DNA of 64,000 nucleotides from Myxosarcina sp. GA_180221_E-2-1-MAG-40_15 (GTDB taxonomy: Bacteria > Cyanobacteriota > Cyanobacteriia > Cyanobacteriales > Xenococcaceae). Below are positions 56,905 through 64,000 of this stretch, piece after piece. The stretch is from NCBI GenBank assembly GCA_020692205.1, contig JAIMKV010000010.1, positions 1 to 64,000 of the forward strand, read 5' to 3'. Position numbers and translations under genes: made by a program. How positions within the stretch are numbered: the first letter of the stretch is position 1; the number at the start of each line of letters is the position of its first letter. The notes beneath the pieces were generated by a model, which did no database searches, was not told where the DNA came from, and worked only from the letters and a program-made list of their open reading frames with translations.

Positions 56905-57091
56905 TCTAAAAAAAGAGCTTGTTAAGAAAACTCAAATAACTTGACGAATATTGTTTATCTGTCATTTTTCTGTCATTTTTAGTTTTTAGGCTGAATATCG
57001 AAAAATCATTGATTTAGAATCAAATATTTGTATTGAAGTTGTTAAAAATTTCTTGTCTCCAAAGACCTGAGCTAATTATTGAACCATAAAC

Positions 57092-58309
57092 ATGAAGTTG
57101 ATCAAGATCTTTCACAGCAAAACGCTACTTATAACGACAATTTTGGTCGGGCTTGCCTCCTGCACCTTTACTCCTGCCGAACAAGCAACTTTCAATGCTC
57201 AAGAGACGACAGCACAACAACCAACCAGTCAAAGCGATCGCCAATGCACTCTAGTTGAAGAGGGGTTTGGTAATCCAGGAACAGTAAACATACAGGTGGA
57301 AGAAGTGGCAAGTGGATTAGAAGTACCTTGGGGAATTGCTTTTTTACCTGATGGGGAGATGCTGGTAACCGAAAGAGCGGGACGAATCAGGTTAGTGCAA
57401 GACGACGAACTGTATCCCTCGCCAATAGCTACTATTAACGTTACAGATAGTGGTGAAGGCGGATTGCTTGGTATTGCAGCTCATCCAGATTTTACTAATA
57501 ATCGGCTTTTTTATGTCTATTACACGGTTGATGACAATGGTTCGCCAGTCAACCGCGTCGAGGGATGGCAACTATCCCAAGATGGACTCAGTGCCTCTCC
57601 AGAGGGAATAATAATTGACGATATTCCCGTGGCACTATATCACAATGGCGGCCGTCTACGCTTTGGTCCCGATGGAATGCTTTATGTTGGTACAGGTGAT
57701 GCGACAACTCCCGAAACTTCCCAGAATATTGAAAGTCTAGCGGGAAAAATCTTGCGGGTGACACCAGATGGACAAGTTCCCCAAGATAATCCTTTTCCAG
57801 ATAATCCAGTATTTATTAGCGGCATTCGTAATACTCAAGGATTTGATTGGCTAGATAATTCAACCTTAGTCGTTACTGATCATGGACCTAGCGGTGAATT
57901 GGGCAGAACGGGCGAAGATAAAGTTCTGGTTGCCACAGCAGGGGATAACTTGGGTTGGCCCGCAACTCAAAACTGTCAGCCAGGGGAAGATTCAGTTACC
58001 CCTTCTCTAGTTTGGCGTGATGCAGTACCGCCAGGAGGTGCAGCTATTTACACTGGGGATGCTATTCCTGAGTGGCAGGGTAGTTTGATTATTGCTACTC
58101 TCGGTTCTCAACATTTACATCGTGTTGTTTTCGATCCTGAGTCCGTTGGTTCAGTTCAGACACACGAAGTATACTTGCAGGATGAATTAGGCAGACTGAG
58201 AGAAGCGATCGCTAGTCCCGATGGGGAACTATATATTACCACTAGTAACTGCGATGGTCGAGGAAGTTGCCCGCCAGAGCAAGATAAGATTCTGCGAATA
58301 GTTCGCTAA
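57092..58309 (+). CDS. PQQ-dependent sugar dehydrogenase-like lipoprotein
   Basis: 405 residues. Lipoprotein signal ends GLASC (Cys24), so it is exported and anchored. The six-bladed propeller of soluble glucose/aldose sugar dehydrogenases (GdhB/YliI-like) shows LEVPWGIAFLPDGEMLVTER, GGLLGIAAHPDF, YHNGGRLRFGPDGMLYVGTG, ISGIRNTQGFDWLD and GDNLGWPATQNC. His and Arg residues in these blades bind PQQ and sugar in known members. Whether PQQ is made by this organism is not shown. It stands alone with a 187-nt leader. Confidence 0.9.
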   Translation: MKLIKIFHSKTLLITTILVGLASCTFTPAEQATFNAQETTAQQPTSQSDRQCTLVEEGFGNPGTVNIQVEEVASGLEVPWGIAFLPDGEMLVTERAGRIRLVQDDELYPSPIATINVTDSGEGGLLGIAAHPDFTNNRLFYVYYTVDDNGSPVNRVEGWQLSQDGLSASPEGIIIDDIPVALYHNGGRLRFGPDGMLYVGTGDATTPETSQNIESLAGKILRVTPDGQVPQDNPFPDNPVFISGIRNTQGFDWLDNSTLVVTDHGPSGELGRTGEDKVLVATAGDNLGWPATQNCQPGEDSVTPSLVWRDAVPPGGAAIYTGDAIPEWQGSLIIATLGSQHLHRVVFDPESVGSVQTHEVYLQDELGRLREAIASPDGELYITTSNCDGRGSCPPEQDKILRIVR

Positions 58310-58361
58310 TCAAGGTTGGGTAATTTTTAGAGCAAGATCTTATAGACAATACTGATGTATT

Positions 58362-58967
58362 TTAAAATCTAAATAATGGGATTTCTATATCTTCGATCAA
58401 CCCAGTTTTTGGGTTAATCATCCAACCATGAATTTGCGGTGCATTGTTTTTTTGCAGACACTTACGAATAATTGATGTTTGATAGAGGTTTTTGATTTGA
58501 ACCATAACATTCAATTCCGCCAGGCGGTTAATCCTTGCTGCTTTCGTTGATAAACAATCTATTTCGTCTTTTTTTTGCCAATATAGCTCTCGAATGGGAT
58601 TAACCCAGTTATCAACTAAGCCACTTGTGTGTCCTTCTAAAGCAGCTTTGATACCTCTACAGCCATAATGCCCACAGACAATAATATGCTGCACTTTCAG
58701 ATGGTCAACTGCATAGTCTAAAACCGATAAAAAGTTGAAATCAGTCAAAGATACTTGATTGGCAATATTGCGATGAACAAAAATTTCTCCAGGTTTGGTT
58801 TGAGTTAATCTGGTTAACGACATACAATTATCAGAACAACCAATGTACAAATAAGATGGTTTTGCTTCCGTATCTAATTCGTTAAAATATTCTGGTTTAA
58901 AGGCAAGTTTTTGAGCAACCCAGGAGCGGTTATTTTTTAGCAATGCTTCGATGGTGTGGTGAATCAT
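58362..58967 (-). CDS. Beta-carbonic-anhydrase-like protein with altered active site
   Basis: 201 residues, beta-CA fold with the usual length. Zinc ligands are kept: C44, H100 and C103 in IIVCGHYGCRG. FVHRNIANQVSLTDFNFLSV and the C-terminal HGWMINPKTGLIEDIEI are conserved. But the Asp-Arg dyad motif, normally C-S-D-S-R, reads CSDNC here: D46 is present while the Arg position is C48. That Arg orients the catalytic Asp in known enzymes, so carbon dioxide hydration may be weak or lost. It is the last gene of the minus-strand island, 39 nt after the PepSY-like gene. Confidence 0.88.
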   Translation of the reverse strand: MIHHTIEALLKNNRSWVAQKLAFKPEYFNELDTEAKPSYLYIGCSDNCMSLTRLTQTKPGEIFVHRNIANQVSLTDFNFLSVLDYAVDHLKVQHIIVCGHYGCRGIKAALEGHTSGLVDNWVNPIRELYWQKKDEIDCLSTKAARINRLAELNVMVQIKNLYQTSIIRKCLQKNNAPQIHGWMINPKTGLIEDIEIPLFRF

Positions 58968-59006
58968 TTACTTACTGTCGTTGCTTCAAATTCAATTTTG
59001 ACAACA

Positions 59007-59300
59007 TCAAACTCTTGAGCCACCTCTAGAAGTACGTCGTGTCTTCCACCACATGGAAATACCTGTCACGGTTAAAAATAATAAGCCAATGCCATTGAGA
59101 AAAGGAAAACTCTTTTGGAAATCGATATAGCCAAAATCTCCTTTATGCCAGTGAATTGCCCAACTAACTTGATCAGCAAAACCGCCTAATTCTCCAATTT
59201 GATAAATAACTCCCGTAATTAAAGTTAGTAAGATCGGCAAAATCATAATTGGGGCAAGCCAGCGATGCCATTGGCGTATTTTGGCAGCTTTAAGTTTCAT
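59007..59300 (-). CDS. Small PepSY-associated membrane protein
   Basis: 97 residues. KIRQWHRWLAPIMILPILLT and the second helix FLNGIGLLFLTVTGISMWW, followed by KTRRTSRGG, match the PepSY-TM family (paired helices with His able to bind heme or metal). Two helices flank a loop with WAIHWHKGDFGYIDFQKSF. Full PepSY-TM proteins are longer (350-500), so this is a minimal version. It may pass electrons or bind metal in the plasma membrane next to the exported Rieske and rubrerythrin-like proteins. Confidence 0.7.
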   Translation of the reverse strand: MKLKAAKIRQWHRWLAPIMILPILLTLITGVIYQIGELGGFADQVSWAIHWHKGDFGYIDFQKSFPFLNGIGLLFLTVTGISMWWKTRRTSRGGSRV

Positions 59301-59362
59301 AATTTATATCGGTTGTAGATTTTAAATTCATTTAAAAGGCTCGTTAGAAAAAATAGAATCGG

Positions 59363-59542
59363 CTAATCATCATCACCGCCTTCACCACCTTCTCCGCCTT
59401 CATCTTGCGCAGGAGTGGGTTGCTCTATTGCATCGCCTTCACCACCTTCACTACCAAGCTCGCAGCCTGCTAGGGAAGACATCATACCTACTGAAAGAAA
59501 TAAAGCTAATGCCTTTGAGGTTGTTTTTTGATAATTGTTCAT
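59363..59542 (-). CDS. Small acidic Gly-rich lipoprotein
   Basis: 59 residues: MNNYQKTTSKALALFLSVGM, then MSSLAGCELGSEGGEGDAIE and QPTPAQDEGGEGGEGGDDD. The signal ends SLAGC, a clear lipobox, so the mature part is about 33 residues and consists almost only of Gly, Glu, Asp, Gln and Pro. It lies between the PepSY-like and Rieske genes on the same strand with gaps of 62 and 20 nt. The acidic tail could bind metal ions at the membrane surface. No known family. Confidence 0.75.
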   Translation of the reverse strand: MNNYQKTTSKALALFLSVGMMSSLAGCELGSEGGEGDAIEQPTPAQDEGGEGGEGGDDD

Positions 59543-59562
59543 GGTAGTTTAATTGATTGTTT

Positions 59563-60009
59563 CTAAGTAGTTTTAACTAAAATCGAGTCTCCTTCCAACT
59601 TGACTTCATAGCTGGTCAGGGGTTCTGTAGCTGGACCTTGTAATACCTTGCCATCACTACTAAATTCCGAATCATGACAAGGACAGAGAAATTTTTGTTG
59701 GTCTAATTCCCAAGTTACAGCACAGCCTGCGTGGGGACAAGTAGGATTGACGGCGATTATTTTTTCAGCGTTGGCTGGATCTTTAATGACCAATGCTTTT
59801 CCATTGGCTAATTCTTCATTAAGAATTTGTCCTGTTTCCTCCAGTTGACTAACGTTACCGACTTCTTCAAAACTATTCCCAGAAGCAGCATCAGCAGAAT
59901 CAGCCGTAGCATTGTCATTGGTTTGAGCATCACAAGCAGTTAAAGCTGCTGGTAGAATACTCATTCCTACTCCTACACCCACAAAAGTACTAAATTCTCG
60001 GCGTTTCAT
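59563..60009 (-). CDS. Exported Rieske [2Fe-2S] protein
   Basis: 148 residues. Tat-type signal MKRREFSTFVGVGVGMS, with a possible lipobox ALTAC (Cys26). After an acidic linker, the Rieske fold has C91-P-H93-A-G-C96 and C109-P-C111-H112, with C96 and C111 placed to form the structural disulfide as in high-potential Rieske proteins. PATEPLTSYEVKLEGDSILV ends the domain. It is not PetC, which has a membrane helix and is longer. Tat export fits a cofactor loaded before transport. Redox partners could be the neighbouring PepSY and rubrerythrin-like proteins. Confidence 0.9.
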   Translation of the reverse strand: MKRREFSTFVGVGVGMSILPAALTACDAQTNDNATADSADAASGNSFEEVGNVSQLEETGQILNEELANGKALVIKDPANAEKIIAVNPTCPHAGCAVTWELDQQKFLCPCHDSEFSSDGKVLQGPATEPLTSYEVKLEGDSILVKTT

Positions 60010-60141
60010 GTAATTAGACCTCTTAATAAACAGTAATTGATTAGATTAATTGGGTAATCATGCCGTTAGGTTAAGCCAGAGTAATTTTTTAATAATAACA
60101 ACACATTACTTTGGCTTGAGTAACAGAATATTAGACACCTT

Positions 60142-60876
60142 TTAGATTGTCTGTTCTAGACTTTCTCCATTGGGATTTGACGGGCAAACGTCGGCTTCGG
60201 GTTGGCGATCAAATGTTTCCCCAGATATCGTGCAAACATAATAACTACGGCTAGCTTCTTTCCTACTATCTAGGTTGGCTTTGGCTTGCGCAAAAAGATC
60301 GGCATGCTGAGTTTCTGCTGCTAAAGCATATTCAAAAGTTTGTAAAGCTGCTGAATTGTTGTCAGCTTTGGCTTGTTCGATAAATTCAGGATACATTGAG
60401 TCGCGTTCGTAGGACTCTCCTTTAATTGCACTGCTCAAATTTCCTCCCATTGCTTTATCTATGTTATCGGCAGTAGAATTCACTTGAGGAGTAGTAATAT
60501 TGTTTTCAGGAGTTGCTCCCATGGCTTTGATTACCAGAGCATGATTATCTCGGTGAATTTCCTCAGCGCGAGCTACAGTTTTAAAAAGATTCGCAATATC
60601 TTGATAGCCTTCTTTTGTAGCTTGATCAGCAAAGGCTAGATACATTACGTGAGCGTTAGATTCTCCGTTATAGGCTTTCTGGAGGTTTTCTAAAGTTTGA
60701 GAATTTTGTTTAGCTGAAACTAAAGTGGATTGGGCAGGTTTTGAAGGTTCAACTTTAGCTTCTGGAGGTTGAGCTTGGCTGCAACCTATAAGAGTAACAG
60801 CCAGTAAACCTGCAATAATCGACGACAACTTTGCAGTTTTTTTGAGGGTTAAACCAAGGCTTGAATAGCGATTCAT
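60142..60876 (-). CDS. Rubrerythrin-family lipoprotein with degenerate rubredoxin tail
   Basis: 244 residues. Lipoprotein signal ends LIGC (Cys32). The di-iron four-helix bundle spans about 58-205: YNGESNAHVMYLAFADQA, ARAEEIHRDNHALVIKAMG, ESYERDSMYPEFIEQA and AAETQHADLFAQA give the Glu and E-x2-H ligands. The C-terminal part YYVCTISGETFDRQPEADVC and then PSN matches a rubredoxin loop, but each CxxC has lost its second Cys (C215-T-I-S, C231-P-S-N). It probably reduces peroxide or oxygen outside the plasma membrane, with electrons from another carrier. Confidence 0.88.
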   Translation of the reverse strand: MNRYSSLGLTLKKTAKLSSIIAGLLAVTLIGCSQAQPPEAKVEPSKPAQSTLVSAKQNSQTLENLQKAYNGESNAHVMYLAFADQATKEGYQDIANLFKTVARAEEIHRDNHALVIKAMGATPENNITTPQVNSTADNIDKAMGGNLSSAIKGESYERDSMYPEFIEQAKADNNSAALQTFEYALAAETQHADLFAQAKANLDSRKEASRSYYVCTISGETFDRQPEADVCPSNPNGESLEQTI

Positions 60877-61032
60877 GTTAGTAATTCCTCAGATTGAATT
60901 TTGGTAACTACAAGCTATTAGCAAGTTAAATTGATTCTGCGTTTTAGCTATGTCGATAGATTACAAACTAAATAGGGTGGAAATTAGGGTAGAGTCTCAA
61001 CAACTTTGCTATTTATAATTGCTTTTGGCTAG

Positions 61033-61926
61033 TTACGTTGGTGAGCGGGATATGGTGGCGCGATCAAAGATATTACCCTTGGCATCAATACCGCAAATTT
61101 CCAATCGATCTTGATAAGCTTCAATAACAGCAAAACTTAATTTGGCAACCGAATAAGCTGTCCAATTTGATTTACCTACAGGACGCGGTTGCGCACCACC
61201 AGTTAAATAAGTTGTATGTTTAATGGGTAAAGTTCGTTCGTAATTATGGTCGTGACCATTCAGGTATAGCTGAACTCCATAACGGGAAAATAAAGGCGTA
61301 AGTCGTTGGACTAACTTTAAATTAGTCCCATGTTTTCCCGATGAGTAAACAGGATGATGACCAAACACAATCGTCCAAGGTTGGGTGGATTTTGCTAAAT
61401 TATCTTCCAGCCAGCTTAATTGTTTTCGCCAAGATGCTTCTGGATTGGTATCTAGGGCAAAAAACTGGACGTTTTTTTGGGTAAAGGTGTAATAACGTCC
61501 TTGCATATTAAAATCTTGATAGTTAATTTCATCGATTCCGTTGTTGGTTAAAATATCGTGATTGCCGATCGCTGCATAAAATTCAACCTGTTGCTGGAGC
61601 AAGTCTTGATAGGGGGTCTCAAAAGTACGATTAATTTTATTGATTTCTCCGTACTCGTAGATATTGTCTCCAGTTAAAAGAACCAAAGGAAAAGGATTGG
61701 CATCACAATAGCAACTCATGGTTTTAGCGATCGCATATTGATGATTGTCTCCCGTGCCAATATCGCCAACCGCCGCAAAACGCAGTTCAGGTAAGGCTGT
61801 TTCGGTAGCAATAGAAGAACAAGCTAAAAATTTTAACGGGTATTTATTAGCTAGATAGCGATCTCTGCCCAAAACTAATCCTAAACTACCAAAAGCTGAA
61901 AGTGCTAAAAAATTACGTCGTTTCAC
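61033..61926 (-). CDS. Exported metallophosphoesterase (purple acid phosphatase-like)
   Basis: 297 residues. Signal with twin Arg (KRRNFLALSAFGSLGLVLG). The calcineurin-like fold has all metal motifs: AVGDIGTGD, LTGDNIYEYGE, AIGNHDI, FGHHPVYSSGKHG, NGHDHNYER. Y after GDNIYEYG and the GHHP spacing fit the tartrate-resistant/purple acid phosphatase-like branch. It hydrolyses phosphate esters in the periplasm. It lies 156 nt upstream of the rubrerythrin-like gene on the same strand. Confidence 0.9.
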   Translation of the reverse strand: MKRRNFLALSAFGSLGLVLGRDRYLANKYPLKFLACSSIATETALPELRFAAVGDIGTGDNHQYAIAKTMSCYCDANPFPLVLLTGDNIYEYGEINKINRTFETPYQDLLQQQVEFYAAIGNHDILTNNGIDEINYQDFNMQGRYYTFTQKNVQFFALDTNPEASWRKQLSWLEDNLAKSTQPWTIVFGHHPVYSSGKHGTNLKLVQRLTPLFSRYGVQLYLNGHDHNYERTLPIKHTTYLTGGAQPRPVGKSNWTAYSVAKLSFAVIEAYQDRLEICGIDAKGNIFDRATISRSPT

Positions 61927-62058
61927 TAATTTTGCTTTGGTCTTCCAAGATTACGTTTGACTAATTTAGGTTACATGTCAAATGGGGTAGAAATAACTTT
62001 AATCAGTAACTAATTTTTCTCTAGTCAATTAATTCGGTAATTTGTATGCACTGATAGT

Positions 62059-62760
62059 TTAAGCTACTGTCCCAAAAACTGCCCCAACAAGTGTTGTCAG
62101 AGCCATTGCCAATGCTCCTAAGAGTGTTACCCTCGCCACTCCGATAGCAATATTTGCACCACCTGTACGTGCAGCTAATCCACCCAAAAGTGCAAGGAAC
62201 ACCAAGGAACCAACTGCTACACTTGGAATCATTAAGTTTTTCGGACTCAGCACAACCAGAATTAAAGGTAAAGCAGCTCCCACTGCAAAGGTGGCACAAG
62301 ATGCCAGCGCAGCCTGAATCGGTCGCGCTTGGTGTATTTCTGACAACCCTAGTTCATCACGGGCATGAGCCGAAAGGGCATTATGAGCCATTAACTGACT
62401 AGCTACTTGCCGAGCTAGGGAGAGCGTTAACCCTCTGTCCACGTATATATTAGCCAGCTCTTCTTTTTCAGAATCTTTATTCTCCTCTAGTTCGCACCGT
62501 TCGCGAGTTAAATCGGCTAATTCTGTATCGGCTTGAGAACTGACTGATACATATTCTCCAGCAGCCATAGACATCGCTCCAGCCACAAGTCCTGATACCC
62601 CAGCGACAAGTACACCGCTTTTTACAGTATTGGCAGCAGCTACTCCTACTACTAAGCTTGCGGTTGAAACAATGCCGTCATTTGCGCCAAGCACTGCTGC
62701 TCGCAACCAACCAATACGGTCTGTGTAGTGACGCTCAAAATGTTTACCTGTCCTGGGCAT
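62059..62760 (-). CDS. VIT1/CCC1-family iron/manganese transporter
   Basis: 233 residues with five membrane helices. HYTDRIGWLRAAVLGANDGI followed by VSTASLVVGVAAA is the VIT signature; the second helix GLVAGAMSMAAGEYVSVSSQ carries the metal-path Met/Glu. RERCELEENKDSEKEELANI forms the cytoplasmic metal-binding helices. VIT proteins move Fe2+ or Mn2+ out of the cytoplasm. ATG start. It sits in the exported redox island, 132 nt upstream of the phosphatase gene. Confidence 0.9.
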   Translation of the reverse strand: MPRTGKHFERHYTDRIGWLRAAVLGANDGIVSTASLVVGVAAANTVKSGVLVAGVSGLVAGAMSMAAGEYVSVSSQADTELADLTRERCELEENKDSEKEELANIYVDRGLTLSLARQVASQLMAHNALSAHARDELGLSEIHQARPIQAALASCATFAVGAALPLILVVLSPKNLMIPSVAVGSLVFLALLGGLAARTGGANIAIGVARVTLLGALAMALTTLVGAVFGTVA

Positions 62761-62792
62761 AGTTTCTTTCTCTCCTCGTAGATCCGCTTAAC

Positions 62793-62912
62793 CTAATAGG
62801 TTCGAGGGTTGTGTTGCCAATAATCAATATAGTTAGTGGCGATCGAGCCTACCCCAACAAAAATCAGGGCAAAAGTACCTATAAACTCTGCTATTAAAGC
62901 TTTGGAATTCAT
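62793..62912 (-). pseudogene. Truncated aquaporin (MIP) N-terminus, 39 residues
   Basis: MNSKALIAEFIGTFALIFVG and then VGSIATNYIDYWQHNPRTY. IAEFIGTFALIFVGVGS is the typical first helix of aquaporin/GlpF proteins (AEFIGTFxLVFxGxGS). The frame stops at 62793, before the first NPA loop, and no further MIP sequence follows before the VIT gene start 32 nt later. It is a relic of a larger channel gene, or a tiny one-helix peptide. Confidence 0.6.
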
Positions 62913-63049
62913 GATTTTTAGTTCCTTAGAAGTTTACAGTTTGTTCTACAGATCTATCATTCTGTTTAGTCTACTCGCTCAGATTACAAGTTAAATAAGG
63001 TAGAAATTGGGGTAGAAATAACTTTAATCAGTAACTAATTTTTCCCTGG

Positions 63050-64000
63050 TTAATTAATCGGTAATTTGACTTCAAAACAAGTACCAAGATTAAGTTGGCT
63101 AGTTACTGAAATTTTGCCGTGATGACGTTCGGCGATCGCTTGGGCAATAGCTAATCCCATTCCCATGCCTCCAGATCTTCGAGTTCTGGCTTGATCGGCT
63201 CGCCAAAAGCGATCAAAGATTAAGCATAAGTGTTCTGAGGCAATGCCAACTCCAGTATCTTTAATTGTTACTATGATATAGTGCCGCTCTTGTTTGGTGG
63301 TAACTGTGACTTTTCCTCCTTGACAAGTGTATTTCAAGGCATTTTCGATCAGATTTCTGAATAAACGTGATAGTTCGCCGCCATCTCCTTTGACTATGAC
63401 TTGAGGTAGGAGATTAGATTCAAGGATAATATTTTTTGCTTGAGCTGAAGATTCAAAAAGTTCGAGTAAATCTTCTAAGATTTCAGTTAAGGAAAGCTCG
63501 ATCCAGGTTGTTGTATCCAGAAAGTCAAATGAATCCATTCTGGCTAACAACAGCAAATTTTCGACTAATTGGATTGTGTGGTCAGTAGTTGATGCGATCG
63601 CCCCAATTTTTTTGCGGTCTTGAGGATGAATCCGTTCTGGATAATACTCCATCACCTGAACTGATGTTTTAATTGCTGCCAAAGGACTACGCAGTTCGTG
63701 GGCAGCATCAGCAGTAAACTGCTTGAGTTGTTGCAAGCTTTGCTCGATTGGTTTAAGCGATTGCTTAGTTAACCAAATTCCCCCCAACCCAGTGAGCATA
63801 ATTACGCCAATGCCACCAACCCCAAGACCCCAGCGTAAACGAGTCAGAATAGCTTCTATCTGTTCTGTCACCTGGCTGGCTCGGATATATCCTTCTAATT
63901 GTTTCTGACCGTTGTCATTACTATAGGCTGGTAAAGTGACGCTTCTAATTTTTCCTTGCTGTCCAAATTGCCATCCTGGTTGTGGAGGTAATTCAAATCT
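63050..64000 (-). CDS. Sensor histidine kinase, 5' part outside the window
   Basis: At least 316 residues; the frame stays open to the window edge (a GTG at 63871 is not the true start, because coding sequence RFELPPQPGWQFGQQGKIRS continues above it). A helix RWGLGVGGIGVIMLTGLGGI precedes the kinase core: H-box FTADAAHELRSPLAAIKTSV, N-box ENALKYT, G1 DTGVGI, F-box FDRFWR and G2 GGMGMGLAIAQAI. The extracellular or PAS-like part is cut off. It resembles the RppB/NrsS kinases of cyanobacteria. Its response regulator should lie outside the window. It heads the redox and metal island, so it may sense metal or redox state (inference). Confidence 0.9.
   Translation of the reverse strand, partial: RFELPPQPGWQFGQQGKIRSVTLPAYSNDNGQKQLEGYIRASQVTEQIEAILTRLRWGLGVGGIGVIMLTGLGGIWLTKQSLKPIEQSLQQLKQFTADAAHELRSPLAAIKTSVQVMEYYPERIHPQDRKKIGAIASTTDHTIQLVENLLLLARMDSFDFLDTTTWIELSLTEILEDLLELFESSAQAKNIILESNLLPQVIVKGDGGELSRLFRNLIENALKYTCQGGKVTVTTKQERHYIIVTIKDTGVGIASEHLCLIFDRFWRADQARTRRSGGMGMGLAIAQAIAERHHGKISVTSQLNLGTCFEVKLPIN

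Noticed and set aside
1-64000. tRNA, rRNA or CRISPR arrays
   Set aside because: No T-arm motif with a matching acceptor stem, no rRNA-like stretch and no regularly spaced direct repeats were found in the gaps.

Overview
The window is chromosomal DNA of a cyanobacterium. An allophycocyanin alpha-B subunit gene (apcD), the chlorophyll-biosynthesis factor ycf54, a CYP110-like P450 and very frequent HIP1 octamers (GCGATCGC) all point that way. The AT-rich background and mix of families would fit a unicellular, pleurocapsalean or filamentous lineage; I cannot name the genus. There are no rRNA genes, tRNA genes, CRISPR arrays or prophage modules.

Layout. 1-1000: a frameshifted secreted FxLYD-type gene and an orphan HicB between imperfect direct repeats. 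1003-4668: ferritin-like protein, PurT, a membrane-anchored ABM-domain protein and MntP. 4822-12946: purine-base block with two NCS2 permeases, HpxO-type urate hydroxylase, 5-hydroxyisourate hydrolase, OHCU decarboxylase, an AGCS symporter with a signal-like leader and an exported acetamidase/formamidase-like protein. 13093-14427: GH15-like protein carrying an in-frame small dispersed repeat. 14525-18727: sulfate ABC importer operon. 18900-20396: transposon scar (IS1-family element, IS630-type remnant, gene remnants). 20397-26625: surface-polysaccharide genes, followed by ssb, proS, an FkbM methyltransferase and a decayed 690-bp gap. 30650-37200: ADP-ribosylglycohydrolase, O-methyltransferase, membrane GTPase, Nnr and a HEXXH protein. 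37194-41346: Rieske oxygenase, cytochrome P450, a TetR regulator with an additional C-terminal winged helix, and a GNAT enzyme, linked by a shared upstream DNA box. 41541-47617: housekeeping and photosynthesis genes (pheS, TPR and membrane proteins, apcD, lipoate ligase family, YbjN, ycf54, miaB). 47980-58309: a 1290-residue RTX phosphatase/5'-nucleotidase, a dynamin-like GTPase, HyuA, a DppC-type permease and a PQQ sugar dehydrogenase lipoprotein. 58362-64000: one-strand island of envelope redox and metal proteins ending in a sensor kinase cut by the window edge.

How they work together. The purine block can import bases and convert urate to allantoin through three enzymes without classical uricase. 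The sulfate genes form a complete importer. The gmd/fcl/glycosyltransferase set makes GDP-fucose-containing surface glycans. The two places most worth attention as possible undescribed systems are the P450/Rieske/TetR-wHTH locus with its recurring TTGCGACAT-like box, and the exported Rieske/rubrerythrin/PepSY/VIT/degenerate carbonic-anhydrase island beside the histidine kinase.
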